A stretch of DNA of 64,000 bases from Streptomyces sp. NBC_00250 (GTDB lineage Bacteria; Actinomycetota; Actinomycetes; Streptomycetales; Streptomycetaceae), in NCBI RefSeq assembly GCF_036192275.1, contig NZ_CP108088.1:3535501-3599500 (forward strand). The letters run 5' to 3'. Within the stretch, counting starts at the first letter, position 1. The number at the start of each line of letters is the position of its first letter. The notes under the pieces were generated by a model. The model saw only the letters and a program-made list of their open reading frames with translations, searched no databases and was not told the DNA's origin. The translations under genes were made by a program, and so were the position numbers. Below are positions 33,350 to 42,973 of the stretch, piece by piece.

Positions 33350-35860
33350 GTGCTGGGACCGCTGCGCGAGGGCGCACCACGCCGGATCGGACCGTACGAG
33401 GTGCTCGCCGGGCTCGGGGCGGGCGGGATGGGCGAGGTGTTCCTGGGGCGGGGCGCAGCCGACGGGGACGACGCCTCCGCCGCAGCCGGGGGCGGCGCCG
33501 GGGAAGGCAGCTTCGTCGCCGTGAAGACCGTGAAGCGGGACGTCGCCGGTGATCCCGCCTTCCGGGACCGTTTCCGCCGGGAGATCAGGATCGCCGCGCT
33601 CGTCGACAGCGCGTACGCCGCCGCCCCGCTCGGCGGCGACGCCGACGCCGAGGTGCCGTGGCTCGCCACCGCGTACGTCCCCGGGCCCAGCCTCTCCCAG
33701 GCCGTACGGCGCGGCGGCCCCCTCCCCGTCGCCACCGTCCGCGCGCTCGGCACGGTCATCGCCCGGGCCCTCGCCGATCTGCACCGGGCCGGGGTCCTGC
33801 ACCGGGACCTCAAGCCCGGCAACGTCATGCTCTCCGTCGACGGGCCCCGCCTCATCGACTTCGGCATCGCCCGCAGCAATGCCGCCACCACCATGACCGC
33901 CACCGGTGTGATGGTCGGCACCCCCTCCTTCATGTCGCCCGAGCACGTGGCCGGCGCCCGGCGGGTGATCGGCGCCTCCGACGTCTTCTGCCTCGGCTCG
34001 CTGCTCTGTTACGCGGCGACCGGCGAGGACCCCTTCGGCGACGGGCCGCTCGCCGCCGTCCTCTACCGGGTCTCCCAGGCCGAGGCCGACCTCGGCCGGG
34101 TCCCGGAGGAACTGCACGGGATCGTCGCCGCCTGTCTCGCCCCTGACCCGGCGGACCGGCCCACACCGGAAGAGCTGGCGGAGCTGCTCGGCGGCGGCCC
34201 GCCGAAGGTCTTCCCATGGCCTGAGGGCATACGGGACCACATCGGCGAGTACGGCACGGAACTGGCCCAGCTGGTCGCCTCCGGCGGGCCGCTCCTGGAG
34301 GTCACCGCCCCGGCGCTCGACCCCCGGAGGCCGGTGGTGAACCCGACGGTGCCCGGGCTGCACTCCGTACCGACGCAGGCGCCGGTCGCACCGGCCGCCG
34401 CACCCGCCGCGCGCCCGCGCGGGCGCCGGAGGCGGCTGCTCGCGGCCGTCGTGGCCCTGGCCGTCGTGGCCGGTGGAGTCGGCGCGTACCTGCTGTGGCC
34501 GGAGGACGGGCCGAAGAAGCCGCAGGCGCCCGCGAAGGCCGCACCGCCCGCCGCGCCACGGGTCGCGGGTGTCGACGACCGGGGTCTCGCCGACGCCTCC
34601 GGTGTCGTCCCGCAGAACGCCGCCCAGCGCCCGGCCGGCTGGAAGCCCTGGCGGGCTCAGCTGAGCGCGCCGGCATTCGGCTGCTCGGCCGGTGAGACGG
34701 TGCTCGTCTGCCGGATGACGGACGGGCGGTACGAGGCGCTGGATCCGGCGAACGGGAAGAAGTTGTGGGACGCGGATCTCGTGCCCGACCCCCGCGACCA
34801 CCAGAGCTTCATCGGCCCCAGCGGCGGGATCTTCGTGGCGGGCGGCACCGGCATTCCCGCCGTCCACGGCACGTCCGTCGCCCTGCTCTCCGGCGGACGC
34901 CTCCAGGTCCGGGAGGCACGGAGCGGCGCGGTGCGCTGGGAGAAGAAGGTCGAGGCCGGGGCCCGGATGGGCACGAGGCCCATCGTGGCCGACGGGATCG
35001 TCTTCGCTCCGACCGGCGACGAGACCAGCGGCCGGATGACCGCCTTCGCGCTGGCGGACGGCCGCACGTTGTGGTCCAAGGCGCTCACCAATGCCGACCT
35101 GGCGAGGGCGAAGTACCGCGACTTCGAGCCGGTCGCGTACGCCGGCGGCCTCGTGTACGCGTTGAGCGACGCCGGGTTCGTGGCCTACGACGCGAAGACG
35201 GGCGCCGAGCGCGGCCAGGTACCGCCGCGGGCCGAGGCGTGCGACAGCCTGCACGTCCAGGGCCGGTACGCGTACTGCGCGCCGCTCGACGCGACCAACA
35301 AGGCCGCACTGGAGCTCTACCGCCTGGATGCGGCGACCCTCGCACCCGTGGGCGGCGGACGCCTCGCGGTGCCCGCCGCCGTCACGGAGTCGGGTGCCTG
35401 GCCGACCGCGGTGTCCGCACAGGTCGCCGTCGTCCTCGACCGGGGGCCCATGCCCTGGGCCGACTGGGGCAACACCGGCGAGCCCGGCGGCGTGTCCGTG
35501 CTCGTCCCGTCCACCGGTGCGGTCCTCGGCCGGTATCCGCTACCCCCGCTGTCCTTCGCCGACGGCAGACGTCAGCTCGTCTCCGACCCGCTGATCACGG
35601 GCGACGCCGTCGTGTACGCGGACTTCTCGACCCTGCGGGTGGTGCCACTCGGCACGGACGGAAAGCCCGGCAAGGAACGTGTCGTGCCGGTGCCGGGAGC
35701 ACCGGGGCCGCGCGCCAAGGACCCGTACGACCGGGTGAACGGGACCTACCTGGACCGGGAGATCCGTCCGCCGTCCGTCCTGCCGCTCGGCGGCGTGGCG
35801 CACCTCGTGTACGACACGGGGCGCGTCGTCTCCGTCGAGCTTCCCGGCGAGAAGGAGTAG
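33350..35860 (+). CDS. Membrane Ser/Thr protein kinase with beta-propeller-like outer domain
   Basis: The protein has 836 residues from GTG 33350, 8 nt behind AAGGGGG; ATG 33314 has no site. The kinase domain (about 10-280) has GLGAGGMGEVFLG, VAVKTVK, HRDLKPGN, DFGIA and SPEH, so it should be active. A Pro-rich juxtamembrane part and a membrane helix (about 357-380) follow. The outer region has repeated WDADL, VRWEKKV, LWSKALT blades like PQQ/quinoprotein propellers. It likely senses an extracellular ligand and phosphorylates cytoplasmic targets. A similar kinase follows 4 bp after it. Confidence 0.92.
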   Translation: MLGPLREGAPRRIGPYEVLAGLGAGGMGEVFLGRGAADGDDASAAAGGGAGEGSFVAVKTVKRDVAGDPAFRDRFRREIRIAALVDSAYAAAPLGGDADAEVPWLATAYVPGPSLSQAVRRGGPLPVATVRALGTVIARALADLHRAGVLHRDLKPGNVMLSVDGPRLIDFGIARSNAATTMTATGVMVGTPSFMSPEHVAGARRVIGASDVFCLGSLLCYAATGEDPFGDGPLAAVLYRVSQAEADLGRVPEELHGIVAACLAPDPADRPTPEELAELLGGGPPKVFPWPEGIRDHIGEYGTELAQLVASGGPLLEVTAPALDPRRPVVNPTVPGLHSVPTQAPVAPAAAPAARPRGRRRRLLAAVVALAVVAGGVGAYLLWPEDGPKKPQAPAKAAPPAAPRVAGVDDRGLADASGVVPQNAAQRPAGWKPWRAQLSAPAFGCSAGETVLVCRMTDGRYEALDPANGKKLWDADLVPDPRDHQSFIGPSGGIFVAGGTGIPAVHGTSVALLSGGRLQVREARSGAVRWEKKVEAGARMGTRPIVADGIVFAPTGDETSGRMTAFALADGRTLWSKALTNADLARAKYRDFEPVAYAGGLVYALSDAGFVAYDAKTGAERGQVPPRAEACDSLHVQGRYAYCAPLDATNKAALELYRLDAATLAPVGGGRLAVPAAVTESGAWPTAVSAQVAVVLDRGPMPWADWGNTGEPGGVSVLVPSTGAVLGRYPLPPLSFADGRRQLVSDPLITGDAVVYADFSTLRVVPLGTDGKPGKERVVPVPGAPGPRAKDPYDRVNGTYLDREIRPPSVLPLGGVAHLVYDTGRVVSVELPGEKE

Positions 35861-35864
35861 TCCG

Positions 35865-38183
35865 GTGCTGGAAGCCCTGCCCGCGGGGCAGCCCCCGATG
35901 CTCGTCGGCCCCTACCGGCTGCTCGCCAGGCTCGGCGCGGGCGGCATGGGCGAGGTGCATCTCGCCTGCCGGGCGGACGCGCCGACGGCCGATCCGTACC
36001 GGATGGTCGCGGTGAAGACCGTACGGAGCGATCTGGAGGTCGACGGGGACTTCCGGACCCGGTTCCGGCGGGAGATCGCGGCGGCGCGGACGGTGGACGG
36101 GCCGGGAGTGGCGCGGCTCGTGGACGCCGACGCCGACGCGCCCATGCCGTGGCTGGCGACGGAGTACGTGCCGGGCCCGTCGCTCGCGGAGGCCGTCGTA
36201 CGGTCCGGGGCGCTGCCCGTGGCGGCCGTACGGGCCCTGGGTCTGTCCCTCGCCACGGCCCTGGGGGCCGTCCACGGGGTGCAGGTGCTGCACCGCGACC
36301 TCAAGCCGGCGAACGTGCTGCTCGGCAAGGCCGGGCCCAAGCTCATCGACTTCGGCATCGCGCAGGCCTTCGAGGCGACGGCGCTGACCTCGACCGGTCT
36401 GGTCGTGGGCTCCCCCGGCTTCATGTCGCCCGAGCACCTGGCGGGCAGCCGTGCGGTGGTGCCCGCGTCGGACGTGTTCTGTCTGGGCGCGGTCCTGGCG
36501 TTCGCGGCGAGCGGCCGGGGACCGTTCCAGGACGACGAGATGGCCGCGGTGGTCTACCGGATCATCCGGGCGGACGCCGACCTGACCGGCGTACCGGAGG
36601 AGCTGCGGCCGGCGGTGGAGCGGTGTCTGCGGCTCGACCCGGCCGAGCGGCCCACGGCGGCGGAGGTGGTGGCGCTCCTCGGCGGCGAGGCCCCCGAGGT
36701 CTTCCCCTGGCCGGGCGGGGTGCTCTCGCTGCTGGCCGAGTACGGGGAGGCGGCGCGGACGGCCGGTGAGGCGGCGGCCTCGGGCGCGGGCGTGGCGGAC
36801 CTGCCGACGCTCGGCCCGGTGGTGCCGTACTCCCCCACCGCCGTTCCGAACCGGCCGGTGACACCGCCGGTCGCGCCCGGGGAACCGCGTCGTCGCAGGT
36901 GGGGCCCTGTCGTGGCCGGTGCCGTGGCGGTGGCCGTCCTGGCGACGGCGGGCGTGGTGCTGCTGGACCGGAACGGCGAGGAGGGTGGCGGGACGGCGGG
37001 GCCCTCGACCTCGAACAGTGCCTCACCCGGCGCGACCGGGACCGGGAATCCCGCCCCGGCGACGCTGAGCCAGGTCGTCCTGCCGTACGGCGGGAAGGGC
37101 CGTACCAACGACTTCGGCCGGACCGGCACGGACCGAGGCAACCGTCCGGCGGGCTGGTCGCCCTGGATCGCGAGGACCACGGCGGCCGACGGTGCCTGCT
37201 CCCTCTCCCCGAAGGTACTGGTCTGCGCGGGTTCCGGCGGCGCGCTCGTGGGGCTGAACGCGGCGGACGGCCGCGAGCTGTGGTCGGTGCCTGCACGCAC
37301 CGATGCCGACGGGCTGCGGTCCGCACCGCAGTACCCGGCGGTCATCGGCGACCGGGTGTACGTCACGGAGGCGGCGGGGACCGTCGCGTACGGCCTCCAG
37401 GACGGCGGGAAGCAGGGCACCCTCCCCGGCCCCGGCGCCGAGTGGGCGATGAAGGGCTCCGACCTGGCCGACGGCGTCCTCCACGTCACCTATGTGAACC
37501 TGGCGGACGAGCGGGGCGCCGGGCTCGTGACGGCGGTGAAGCTGGGCGGGAACGGGACGGATGTGGGCCGGGAGCTGTGGCGGGCGCCGCTCGACGGCAT
37601 CCCCGAGCAGCCGGTGGCGGCGGGCGGGCGGGTGTACGTACCGCTCGGGACCGTGCCGGTGGCGATCGACGCGCGGACCGGCAAGGAGACGGCGCGCGGG
37701 GCGGAGGGCTGTCAGGAGATCACCGTGCACGAGCGGAGCGGCAGCGTGCTCTGCTCGGGCACACCGGACGGCTCGGTGGCCGTGCTCGACGCCGGTTCAC
37801 TGAAGCGGCAGCGGTCCCTCGGTACGTGGGTGACGGCGGGACCCGCCGTGAACGCGGACGGTCTGGTGGCGGTCACGACCGGGCAGACCGTGAGCGCCTA
37901 CGACCTGCGGAGCGGTCAGCGGCGCTGGTCGCGGAACGTGATCGTCACCGAAGGCGATCCACAGCGGGTCTACTTCGCCGGCGACCGGGTGATCGTGGTG
38001 GGCAAGAACGCGGTGATCTCCGTCCCCGCGGCCGGACCCTCCGCCGGCGAGGACGCCGAAGACTTCGAGGTCGATGTGCCGGACGACATCCGCCCGCAGA
38101 CCACCGGAGACGCGCTGGCCGCCGGAGGGGCGGTGTTCCTCGCCCTCCCCGACGGCCTCGTCGCCTCGGGATATCTGCCCTGA
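35865..38183 (+). CDS. Second membrane Ser/Thr kinase with propeller-like outer domain
   Basis: The protein has 772 residues from GTG 35865 behind GAAGGAG. Kinase motifs RLGAGGMGEVHLA, VAVKTVRSD, HRDLKPANVLL, DFGIA and SPEHLAGS are complete. A membrane helix lies near 342-362 (VVAGAVAVAVLATAGVVLL). The outer part again has blade-like repeats (GRELWSVPA, GRELWRAPL, GQRRWSRNV). It is a paralogue of the upstream kinase and the 4-bp gap suggests co-expression, perhaps as a mixed pair of receptors. Confidence 0.92.
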   Translation: MLEALPAGQPPMLVGPYRLLARLGAGGMGEVHLACRADAPTADPYRMVAVKTVRSDLEVDGDFRTRFRREIAAARTVDGPGVARLVDADADAPMPWLATEYVPGPSLAEAVVRSGALPVAAVRALGLSLATALGAVHGVQVLHRDLKPANVLLGKAGPKLIDFGIAQAFEATALTSTGLVVGSPGFMSPEHLAGSRAVVPASDVFCLGAVLAFAASGRGPFQDDEMAAVVYRIIRADADLTGVPEELRPAVERCLRLDPAERPTAAEVVALLGGEAPEVFPWPGGVLSLLAEYGEAARTAGEAAASGAGVADLPTLGPVVPYSPTAVPNRPVTPPVAPGEPRRRRWGPVVAGAVAVAVLATAGVVLLDRNGEEGGGTAGPSTSNSASPGATGTGNPAPATLSQVVLPYGGKGRTNDFGRTGTDRGNRPAGWSPWIARTTAADGACSLSPKVLVCAGSGGALVGLNAADGRELWSVPARTDADGLRSAPQYPAVIGDRVYVTEAAGTVAYGLQDGGKQGTLPGPGAEWAMKGSDLADGVLHVTYVNLADERGAGLVTAVKLGGNGTDVGRELWRAPLDGIPEQPVAAGGRVYVPLGTVPVAIDARTGKETARGAEGCQEITVHERSGSVLCSGTPDGSVAVLDAGSLKRQRSLGTWVTAGPAVNADGLVAVTTGQTVSAYDLRSGQRRWSRNVIVTEGDPQRVYFAGDRVIVVGKNAVISVPAAGPSAGEDAEDFEVDVPDDIRPQTTGDALAAGGAVFLALPDGLVASGYLP

Positions 38184-38214
38184 CCGGCCCGTTCGACGCG
38201 GGCGGACGGCACCG

Positions 38215-39021
38215 TCAGCCGTTCGCCCGGCGGTACTTGCGGACGGACAGGGTCCGGAAGATGGCGACGATCAGGACGGAGTAGATCAGCGACGCCCACA
38301 CCGGGTACTGCATCGGCCAGGCGTCGGACGGGGACAGGCCCGGGTCGCCGAAGAGCTTGCGGCAGGCCTGGACGGTGGCGCTGAACGGGTTCCACTCCGC
38401 GACGGGCTGCAGCCAGCCCGGCAGGTTGCTGGAGTCCACGAAGGCGTTGGAGATGAACGTGACCGGGAAGAGCCAGATCAGGCCGCCCGAGGTGGCCGCC
38501 TCCGGGGTGCGGACCGAGAGGCCGATCAGTGCGCCGATCCAGGTGAAGGCGTAGCCGAGGAGGAGCAGCAGGCCGAAGCCGGCCATCACCCTCGCGAAGT
38601 TGGTCGGCTCCGCGTAGCCGGGACGCCAGCCGATGATCAGCGCCACGATCGCGAGGACGAAGAGGGTCAGCGCGGTCTGTACGAGGTCGGCCAGGGTGCG
38701 GCCGGTGAGGACCGCGCCGCGGGCCATCGGCAGCGAGCGGAACCGGTCGATGAGTCCCTTGTGCATGTCGTCGGCGATGCCCGCGCCCGCGCCCGCCGTG
38801 GCGAAGGTGACGGTCTGGGCGAAGATGCCGGCCATCAGGAAGTTCTTGTAGACGTCCGGGTCGGTGCTGTTGCCGATCTGCATCGAGCCGCCGAAGACGT
38901 ACGTGAAGAGGATCACGAACATCACCGGCTGGATGAGCCCGAAAAGGATCATCTCCGGAATTCGGGACATTCTGATCAAATTCCTGCGGGCGATGACCAG
39001 GGAGTCGTTCATGGTGCTCAC
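38215..39021 (-). CDS. ABC-2 type permease (DrrB-like)
   Basis: The protein has 268 residues from a GTG in a GTGA overlap with the ATPase gene. About six membrane segments, with DMHKGLIDRFRSLPMARGAVLTGRTLADL and the C-terminal SSNLPGWLQPVAEWNPFS, match daunorubicin-resistance-type ABC-2 permeases. It pairs with the next gene in an exporter for lipophilic compounds or drugs. Actual substrate is unknown. Confidence 0.92.
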   Translation of the reverse strand: MSTMNDSLVIARRNLIRMSRIPEMILFGLIQPVMFVILFTYVFGGSMQIGNSTDPDVYKNFLMAGIFAQTVTFATAGAGAGIADDMHKGLIDRFRSLPMARGAVLTGRTLADLVQTALTLFVLAIVALIIGWRPGYAEPTNFARVMAGFGLLLLLGYAFTWIGALIGLSVRTPEAATSGGLIWLFPVTFISNAFVDSSNLPGWLQPVAEWNPFSATVQACRKLFGDPGLSPSDAWPMQYPVWASLIYSVLIVAIFRTLSVRKYRRANG

Positions 39022-40049
39022 TCGGCCGTCTCCTTCACGCGCTTGCGGCCGCGATCGTCCGGGCCGACCGTGCTGCCGTTCTCTTCCGCCTCCCGCTCGG
39101 CCGCGTGGCCGGTGAGGGAGATGAAGACGTCGTCGAGGGTGGGGCGGCGCAGCCCGATGTCGTCGATCTCGACACCGACCGCGTCCAGGTCGCGGATCAC
39201 CTCGGCGAGGAGCTTGGCGCCGCCGGCGACGGGGACCGTGAGTTTGCGGGTGTGATCCTCGACGGACACCTCGCCGTGGCCGATGCCCTCGATGCCGTAG
39301 CGGGCGAGGACGTCCCGGGCGCCGGGGATCATTCCCTTCTCGTGGACGACGACCTCGACGCGCTCGCCGCCCGTCTGGGCCTTGAGCTGGTCGGAGGTGC
39401 CGCGGGCGATGACCTTGCCGTGGTCGACGACGCAGATGTCGTGGGCCAGGTGGTCGGCCTCCTCCAGGTACTGCGTGGTGAGCAGCAGGGTCGTACCGCC
39501 CGCGACGAGCTCCTTGATGACCTCCCACAGGCCCTGCCGGTTGCGCGGGTCGAGGCCGGTGGTCGGCTCGTCCATGAACATGACCGGCGGGGACACGACG
39601 AGCGCGGCCGCCAGGTCGAGGCGGCGGCGCATGCCTCCGGAGTACGTCTTGGCGGTGCGGTCGGCGGCGTCGGCGAGGTTGAACCGCTCCAGGAGCTCGT
39701 CGGCCCGAGCCTTCGCGGGCTTCGCCTTCATCTGGTAGAGCCGGCCGACCATCTGGAGGTTCTCGCGGCCGGTGAGGTACTCGTCGACGGCCGCGAACTG
39801 GCCGGAGAGTCCGATCGAGCGCCGCACCTCGTCGGGGTTCTTGAGGACGTCGAACCCGGCGACGAACGCCCGGCCGCTGTCGGGCTGCAGGAGGGTGGTC
39901 AGCACGCGCACGGCGGTCGTCTTCCCCGCGCCGTTCGGGCCGAGCAGACCCAGGACGGTGCCCTCGGGTACGTCGAGGTCCACGCCGTCCAGAGCTCGTA
40001 CGTCACCGAAGGTCTTCACCAGACCTTCGGCGTAGATCGCGCCTGGCAT
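39018..40049 (-). CDS. ABC transporter ATPase (DrrA-like)
   Basis: The protein has 343 residues; ATG 40049 follows GGGAGT, and a longer upstream frame lacks a site. Walker A GPNGAGKTT, signature YSGGMRRRLDL, Walker B VMFMDEPTTGLD, plus the C-terminal DrrA-type extension (LRRPTLDDVFISLTG). It drives the DrrB-like permease. An acidic/basic tail (EREAEENGSTVG to VKETAE) is extra. Confidence 0.94.
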   Translation of the reverse strand: MPGAIYAEGLVKTFGDVRALDGVDLDVPEGTVLGLLGPNGAGKTTAVRVLTTLLQPDSGRAFVAGFDVLKNPDEVRRSIGLSGQFAAVDEYLTGRENLQMVGRLYQMKAKPAKARADELLERFNLADAADRTAKTYSGGMRRRLDLAAALVVSPPVMFMDEPTTGLDPRNRQGLWEVIKELVAGGTTLLLTTQYLEEADHLAHDICVVDHGKVIARGTSDQLKAQTGGERVEVVVHEKGMIPGARDVLARYGIEGIGHGEVSVEDHTRKLTVPVAGGAKLLAEVIRDLDAVGVEIDDIGLRRPTLDDVFISLTGHAAEREAEENGSTVGPDDRGRKRVKETAE

Positions 40050-40360
40050 GTGGGTACTCCCAGGGAGATTCGAACGTTGAATTCGGGCGTTTCCTACCGA
40101 TCCTAGGTTTGCCGAGCCCTCCCTGCTCAGTGAATTTGTGACCTGGGACACATGATCATGGCCCGGTCGCCTGGCTCCGCACGGCGCGCGCGGCGCCGCT
40201 CCCGGCCGTCCCTGGGACGGAAGCGGAGGCGGGGGACGGAGCGGGGGGAGGGTGCGGGACGGGGAGGCGGGACGCCGTTGGCGGGCCGTTGGAGGACCGT
40301 TGGTTCGGCGGGGGATGGTGGGGGCCTGGCACGGAGTTCGACGGAACGGGGGAACCGGAG
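40050..40360. other. Divergent intergenic region
   Basis: About 310 bases between the DrrA-like gene and the HTH gene. Apart from a 10-bp palindrome CATGATCATG (40151-40160) and G-rich low-complexity sequence (40200-40350), I see nothing to support a gene or RNA. Confidence 0.5.
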
Positions 40361-40873
40361 ATGGCGGTCGGTACGGGTGACGCGGGCAGGGCCGAAGCGA
40401 ACGACGGGGCGGGCGGGAACTGCGCCGGGTGCGAGGGCTGCGCGGCGACGCCCTGGGCGGAGCTGGCCGCCGAGATGCGGCGGATCAAGGGCGCCACGGA
40501 GCTCAGCTACGGCCAGCTCGCACAGCGCACCCACTACAGCCGCTCCTCGTGGGAACGGTTCCTGAACCAGAAGCAGTTGCCGACCAGGATCGCGGTCGAA
40601 CAGTTCGCGGCGGCGTCCGGGCAGGACCCGCGTCCGCTCCTGATCCGCCTGGAGCGCTCCCTCGCCCACGGGACGGCCTCGCACACGGCCTCACACGCGG
40701 CGGCCGCGCCCCGTACCCCCGCCGGCGCCGTCCGGGCGTCCCGGCCGGACCGGTCCGTCCGGCCCGTCCGGCACGACCTCGGCCGGCCCCTCGGCCTCGT
40801 CGCGGCGGGTGCGCTGGCCGGCGGGCTCGTGACCCTCCTGGCCCGCGCGGCACGGACGCGCCTGGCGGGCTGA
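40361..40873 (+). CDS. HTH (XRE-type) protein with C-terminal membrane helix
   Basis: The protein has 170 residues; ATG 40361 follows CCGGAG. A Cys pair (CAGCEGC) lies in the N-terminal tail. Residues about 30-95 form an XRE-like helix-turn-helix (LSYGQLAQRTHYSRSSWERFLNQKQLP). A Pro/Ala/Arg linker leads to one hydrophobic helix near the C-terminus (LGLVAAGALAGGLVTLLA). It may be a membrane-tethered DNA-binding protein; the N-terminal CxxC could be redox-sensitive. Both are inference. Confidence 0.8.
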   Translation: MAVGTGDAGRAEANDGAGGNCAGCEGCAATPWAELAAEMRRIKGATELSYGQLAQRTHYSRSSWERFLNQKQLPTRIAVEQFAAASGQDPRPLLIRLERSLAHGTASHTASHAAAAPRTPAGAVRASRPDRSVRPVRHDLGRPLGLVAAGALAGGLVTLLARAARTRLAG

Positions 40874-40951
40874 GCAGGGCGGATGCGGGACGGATGCGGG
40901 AGGATGCGGGACGGATACGGGGGTTACGGGGGGGGCCGCCTACGGATCCCG

Positions 40952-42181
40952 TCAGCCCAGCACCGTGTACCCCGCGTCCCGCAGCGCGTCCTCCACCTCG
41001 CGGCAGTGCTCCGGGCCCTTCGTCTCCAGGTGCAGCTCGACCTCGGCCTCGGTCAGGCCGAGCCCCGGGTCGGTCCGTACATGGCTCACGTCCAGGACGT
41101 TCACGTCGGCCACCGTGAGGACCGCGAGCAGGGTCGCGAGGGCCCCCGGCCGGTCCGTGACCCGCAGCCGCAGGCTCAGGTAGCGCCCCCCGGCGGCCAT
41201 GCCGTGCCGCAGGATGCGCTGGAGCAGCAGCGGGTCGACGTTGCCGCCGGAGAGGACCGCCACCACCGGCCCCCGGAAGGCCTTCGGGTCGCTGAGCAGG
41301 GCGGCGACCGGGCTGGCGCCGGCCGGTTCGACGACCAGCTTCGCCCGCTCCAGGCAGAGCAGCAGCGCCGAGGAGAGCGCGCCCTCGGAGACCGTGACGA
41401 CCTCGTCGACGTACTCCTGGATCAGCGCGAACGGCACGTCGCCCGGCCGTCCCACCTTGATCCCGTCCGCCATCGTCACCGGTGACTCGATCACCACGGG
41501 GTGCCCGGCGGCCAGCGAGGGCGGATAGGCGGCCGCGCCCTCCGCCTGGACACCGATCACCTTCACGTCCGGGCGCACCGACTTCACCGCGAGCCCGATG
41601 CCGGCGGCGAGACCGCCGCCGCCGACGCCCACCAGGATCGTCCGGACCTCCGGGCACTGCTCCAGGATCTCCAGGCCCACCGTGCCCTGCCCGACGATGA
41701 TGTCGGGGTGGTCGAAGGGGTGGATGAAGACGGCCCCGGTCTCCCGCGCGTACTGCTCCGCCGCCGCCAGGGTCTCGTCCACGACATGGCCGTGCAGCCG
41801 GACCTCGGCGCCGTACTCCCGGGTCGCCGCGACCTTCGGCAGCGGCGCCCCGACCGGCATGAAGACGGTCGCGTGGACGCCGAGCAGTTTCGAGGCGAGC
41901 GCGACGCCCTGCGCGTGGTTGCCGGCCGAGGCCGCGACGACGCCGGCCGCCCGCTCCTCGGGCCGCAGCCCGGCGATCCGTACATACGCCCCGCGCAGTT
42001 TGAAGGAACCGGTCCGCTGGAGGTTCTCGCACTTGAGGTGCACCGGTGCCCCCACCAGCGACGACAGATGACGACTGCCCTCCATCGCCGTCATCCGGGC
42101 CACCCCGGACAGCATCTTCTGCGCCCCCCGCACGTCGTCGAGCATCAGGCGGTGCAAGGGGTGTGGCGTACGGAAGCTCAT
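40952..42181 (-). CDS. ilvA: Threonine ammonia-lyase (threonine dehydratase)
   Basis: The protein has 409 residues. PLP-binding Lys61 lies in GSFKLRGA; the phosphate loop is GVGGGGLAAG; AGNHAQGVA binds the substrate carboxylate. An ACT-like domain (about 330-405, LRVTDRPGALATLLAVLTVADVNVLDV) is attached. It deaminates threonine to 2-oxobutanoate, the entry to isoleucine synthesis, or acts catabolically; the single short ACT domain is closer to the biodegradative/TdcB-plus-ACT class. Divergent MarR gene upstream. Confidence 0.93.
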   Translation of the reverse strand: MSFRTPHPLHRLMLDDVRGAQKMLSGVARMTAMEGSRHLSSLVGAPVHLKCENLQRTGSFKLRGAYVRIAGLRPEERAAGVVAASAGNHAQGVALASKLLGVHATVFMPVGAPLPKVAATREYGAEVRLHGHVVDETLAAAEQYARETGAVFIHPFDHPDIIVGQGTVGLEILEQCPEVRTILVGVGGGGLAAGIGLAVKSVRPDVKVIGVQAEGAAAYPPSLAAGHPVVIESPVTMADGIKVGRPGDVPFALIQEYVDEVVTVSEGALSSALLLCLERAKLVVEPAGASPVAALLSDPKAFRGPVVAVLSGGNVDPLLLQRILRHGMAAGGRYLSLRLRVTDRPGALATLLAVLTVADVNVLDVSHVRTDPGLGLTEAEVELHLETKGPEHCREVEDALRDAGYTVLG

Positions 42182-42330
42182 GACAGCAAGTCTCGCAGCT
42201 CACGGCCCTGATGGCCGCCCGGCCGACAGGTGCCTCAGCGGGTTTGCGCAGCCCCGGTACGGACCCCCCCGGGGCCGCGTACTCTGTCCCCCACCAACCG
42301 ACCACCCCCGCACGAGAGAGACCCACAGCC

Positions 42331-42942
42331 ATGCCCACATCTCAGGACATGACGACTGAGCTCGACCCCGGTCTTCTCGATGCCCTCCAGCACCAGGTGG
42401 CCGTCTTCGCCCGCCGGGCCGAGCAGACCCGCCTCGGCGGCACCGGTCAGCTCCGCAACTCCATGGACCGCGCCGCCTACCTGCTCCTCAACCGCCTGGA
42501 CCAGGAAGGTCCGATGGGCGTGAAGGCGCTGGCGGCGGGCATGGGCATCGACTCGTCGACCGTCACCCGCCAGGTCGCCCCGCTCGTCGACACCGGTCTG
42601 GTGAAGCGCACTTCGCACCCGGAGGACGGGCGCGCGGTCGTGCTGCAGCTGTCGCCGCGCGGCCTGTCCCGCCTGGAGGAGGTCCGCTCCTCGCGCCGCC
42701 AGCTGATGGTGGAGGTCACGGAGGGCTGGACGCCGGACGAGCGGGAGTCCTTCTGCAGCCTGCTCACCCGCTTCAACACCGCATTGTCCGCACGGCAGTC
42801 GGCGCACACGGGCGGCCCGGTCGCGGAGTCCGCGGCCCCGTCGACGGCTTCGTCGGCGACCCCTTCGGCAGCCCTGTCGGCAGGTCCGTCCGCGAACGAG
42901 GGGCCTGCCGAGGGGCCGAGCGAGTCCGCGCCGACCTCTTGA
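42331..42942 (+). CDS. MarR-family regulator
   Basis: The protein has 203 residues from ATG 42331. A winged helix (about 50-125) has LNRLDQEGPMGVKALAAGMGIDSSTVTRQVAPLVDTGLVKRTSHPEDGRAVVLQLS, the MarR core with wing. A low-complexity Ser/Ala/Pro tail (about 160-203) is unusual. It is divergent from ilvA and may regulate it or itself. Confidence 0.9.
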   Translation: MPTSQDMTTELDPGLLDALQHQVAVFARRAEQTRLGGTGQLRNSMDRAAYLLLNRLDQEGPMGVKALAAGMGIDSSTVTRQVAPLVDTGLVKRTSHPEDGRAVVLQLSPRGLSRLEEVRSSRRQLMVEVTEGWTPDERESFCSLLTRFNTALSARQSAHTGGPVAESAAPSTASSATPSAALSAGPSANEGPAEGPSESAPTS

Positions 42943-42973
42943 CCTCACCCCCGCGCTGTCCTCAGATGAGGAT

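Noticed and set aside
33314..33350. ATG 33314 as kinase start
   Set aside because: No ribosome-binding site; GTG 33350 has AAGGGGG at correct distance and begins just before the kinase fold.
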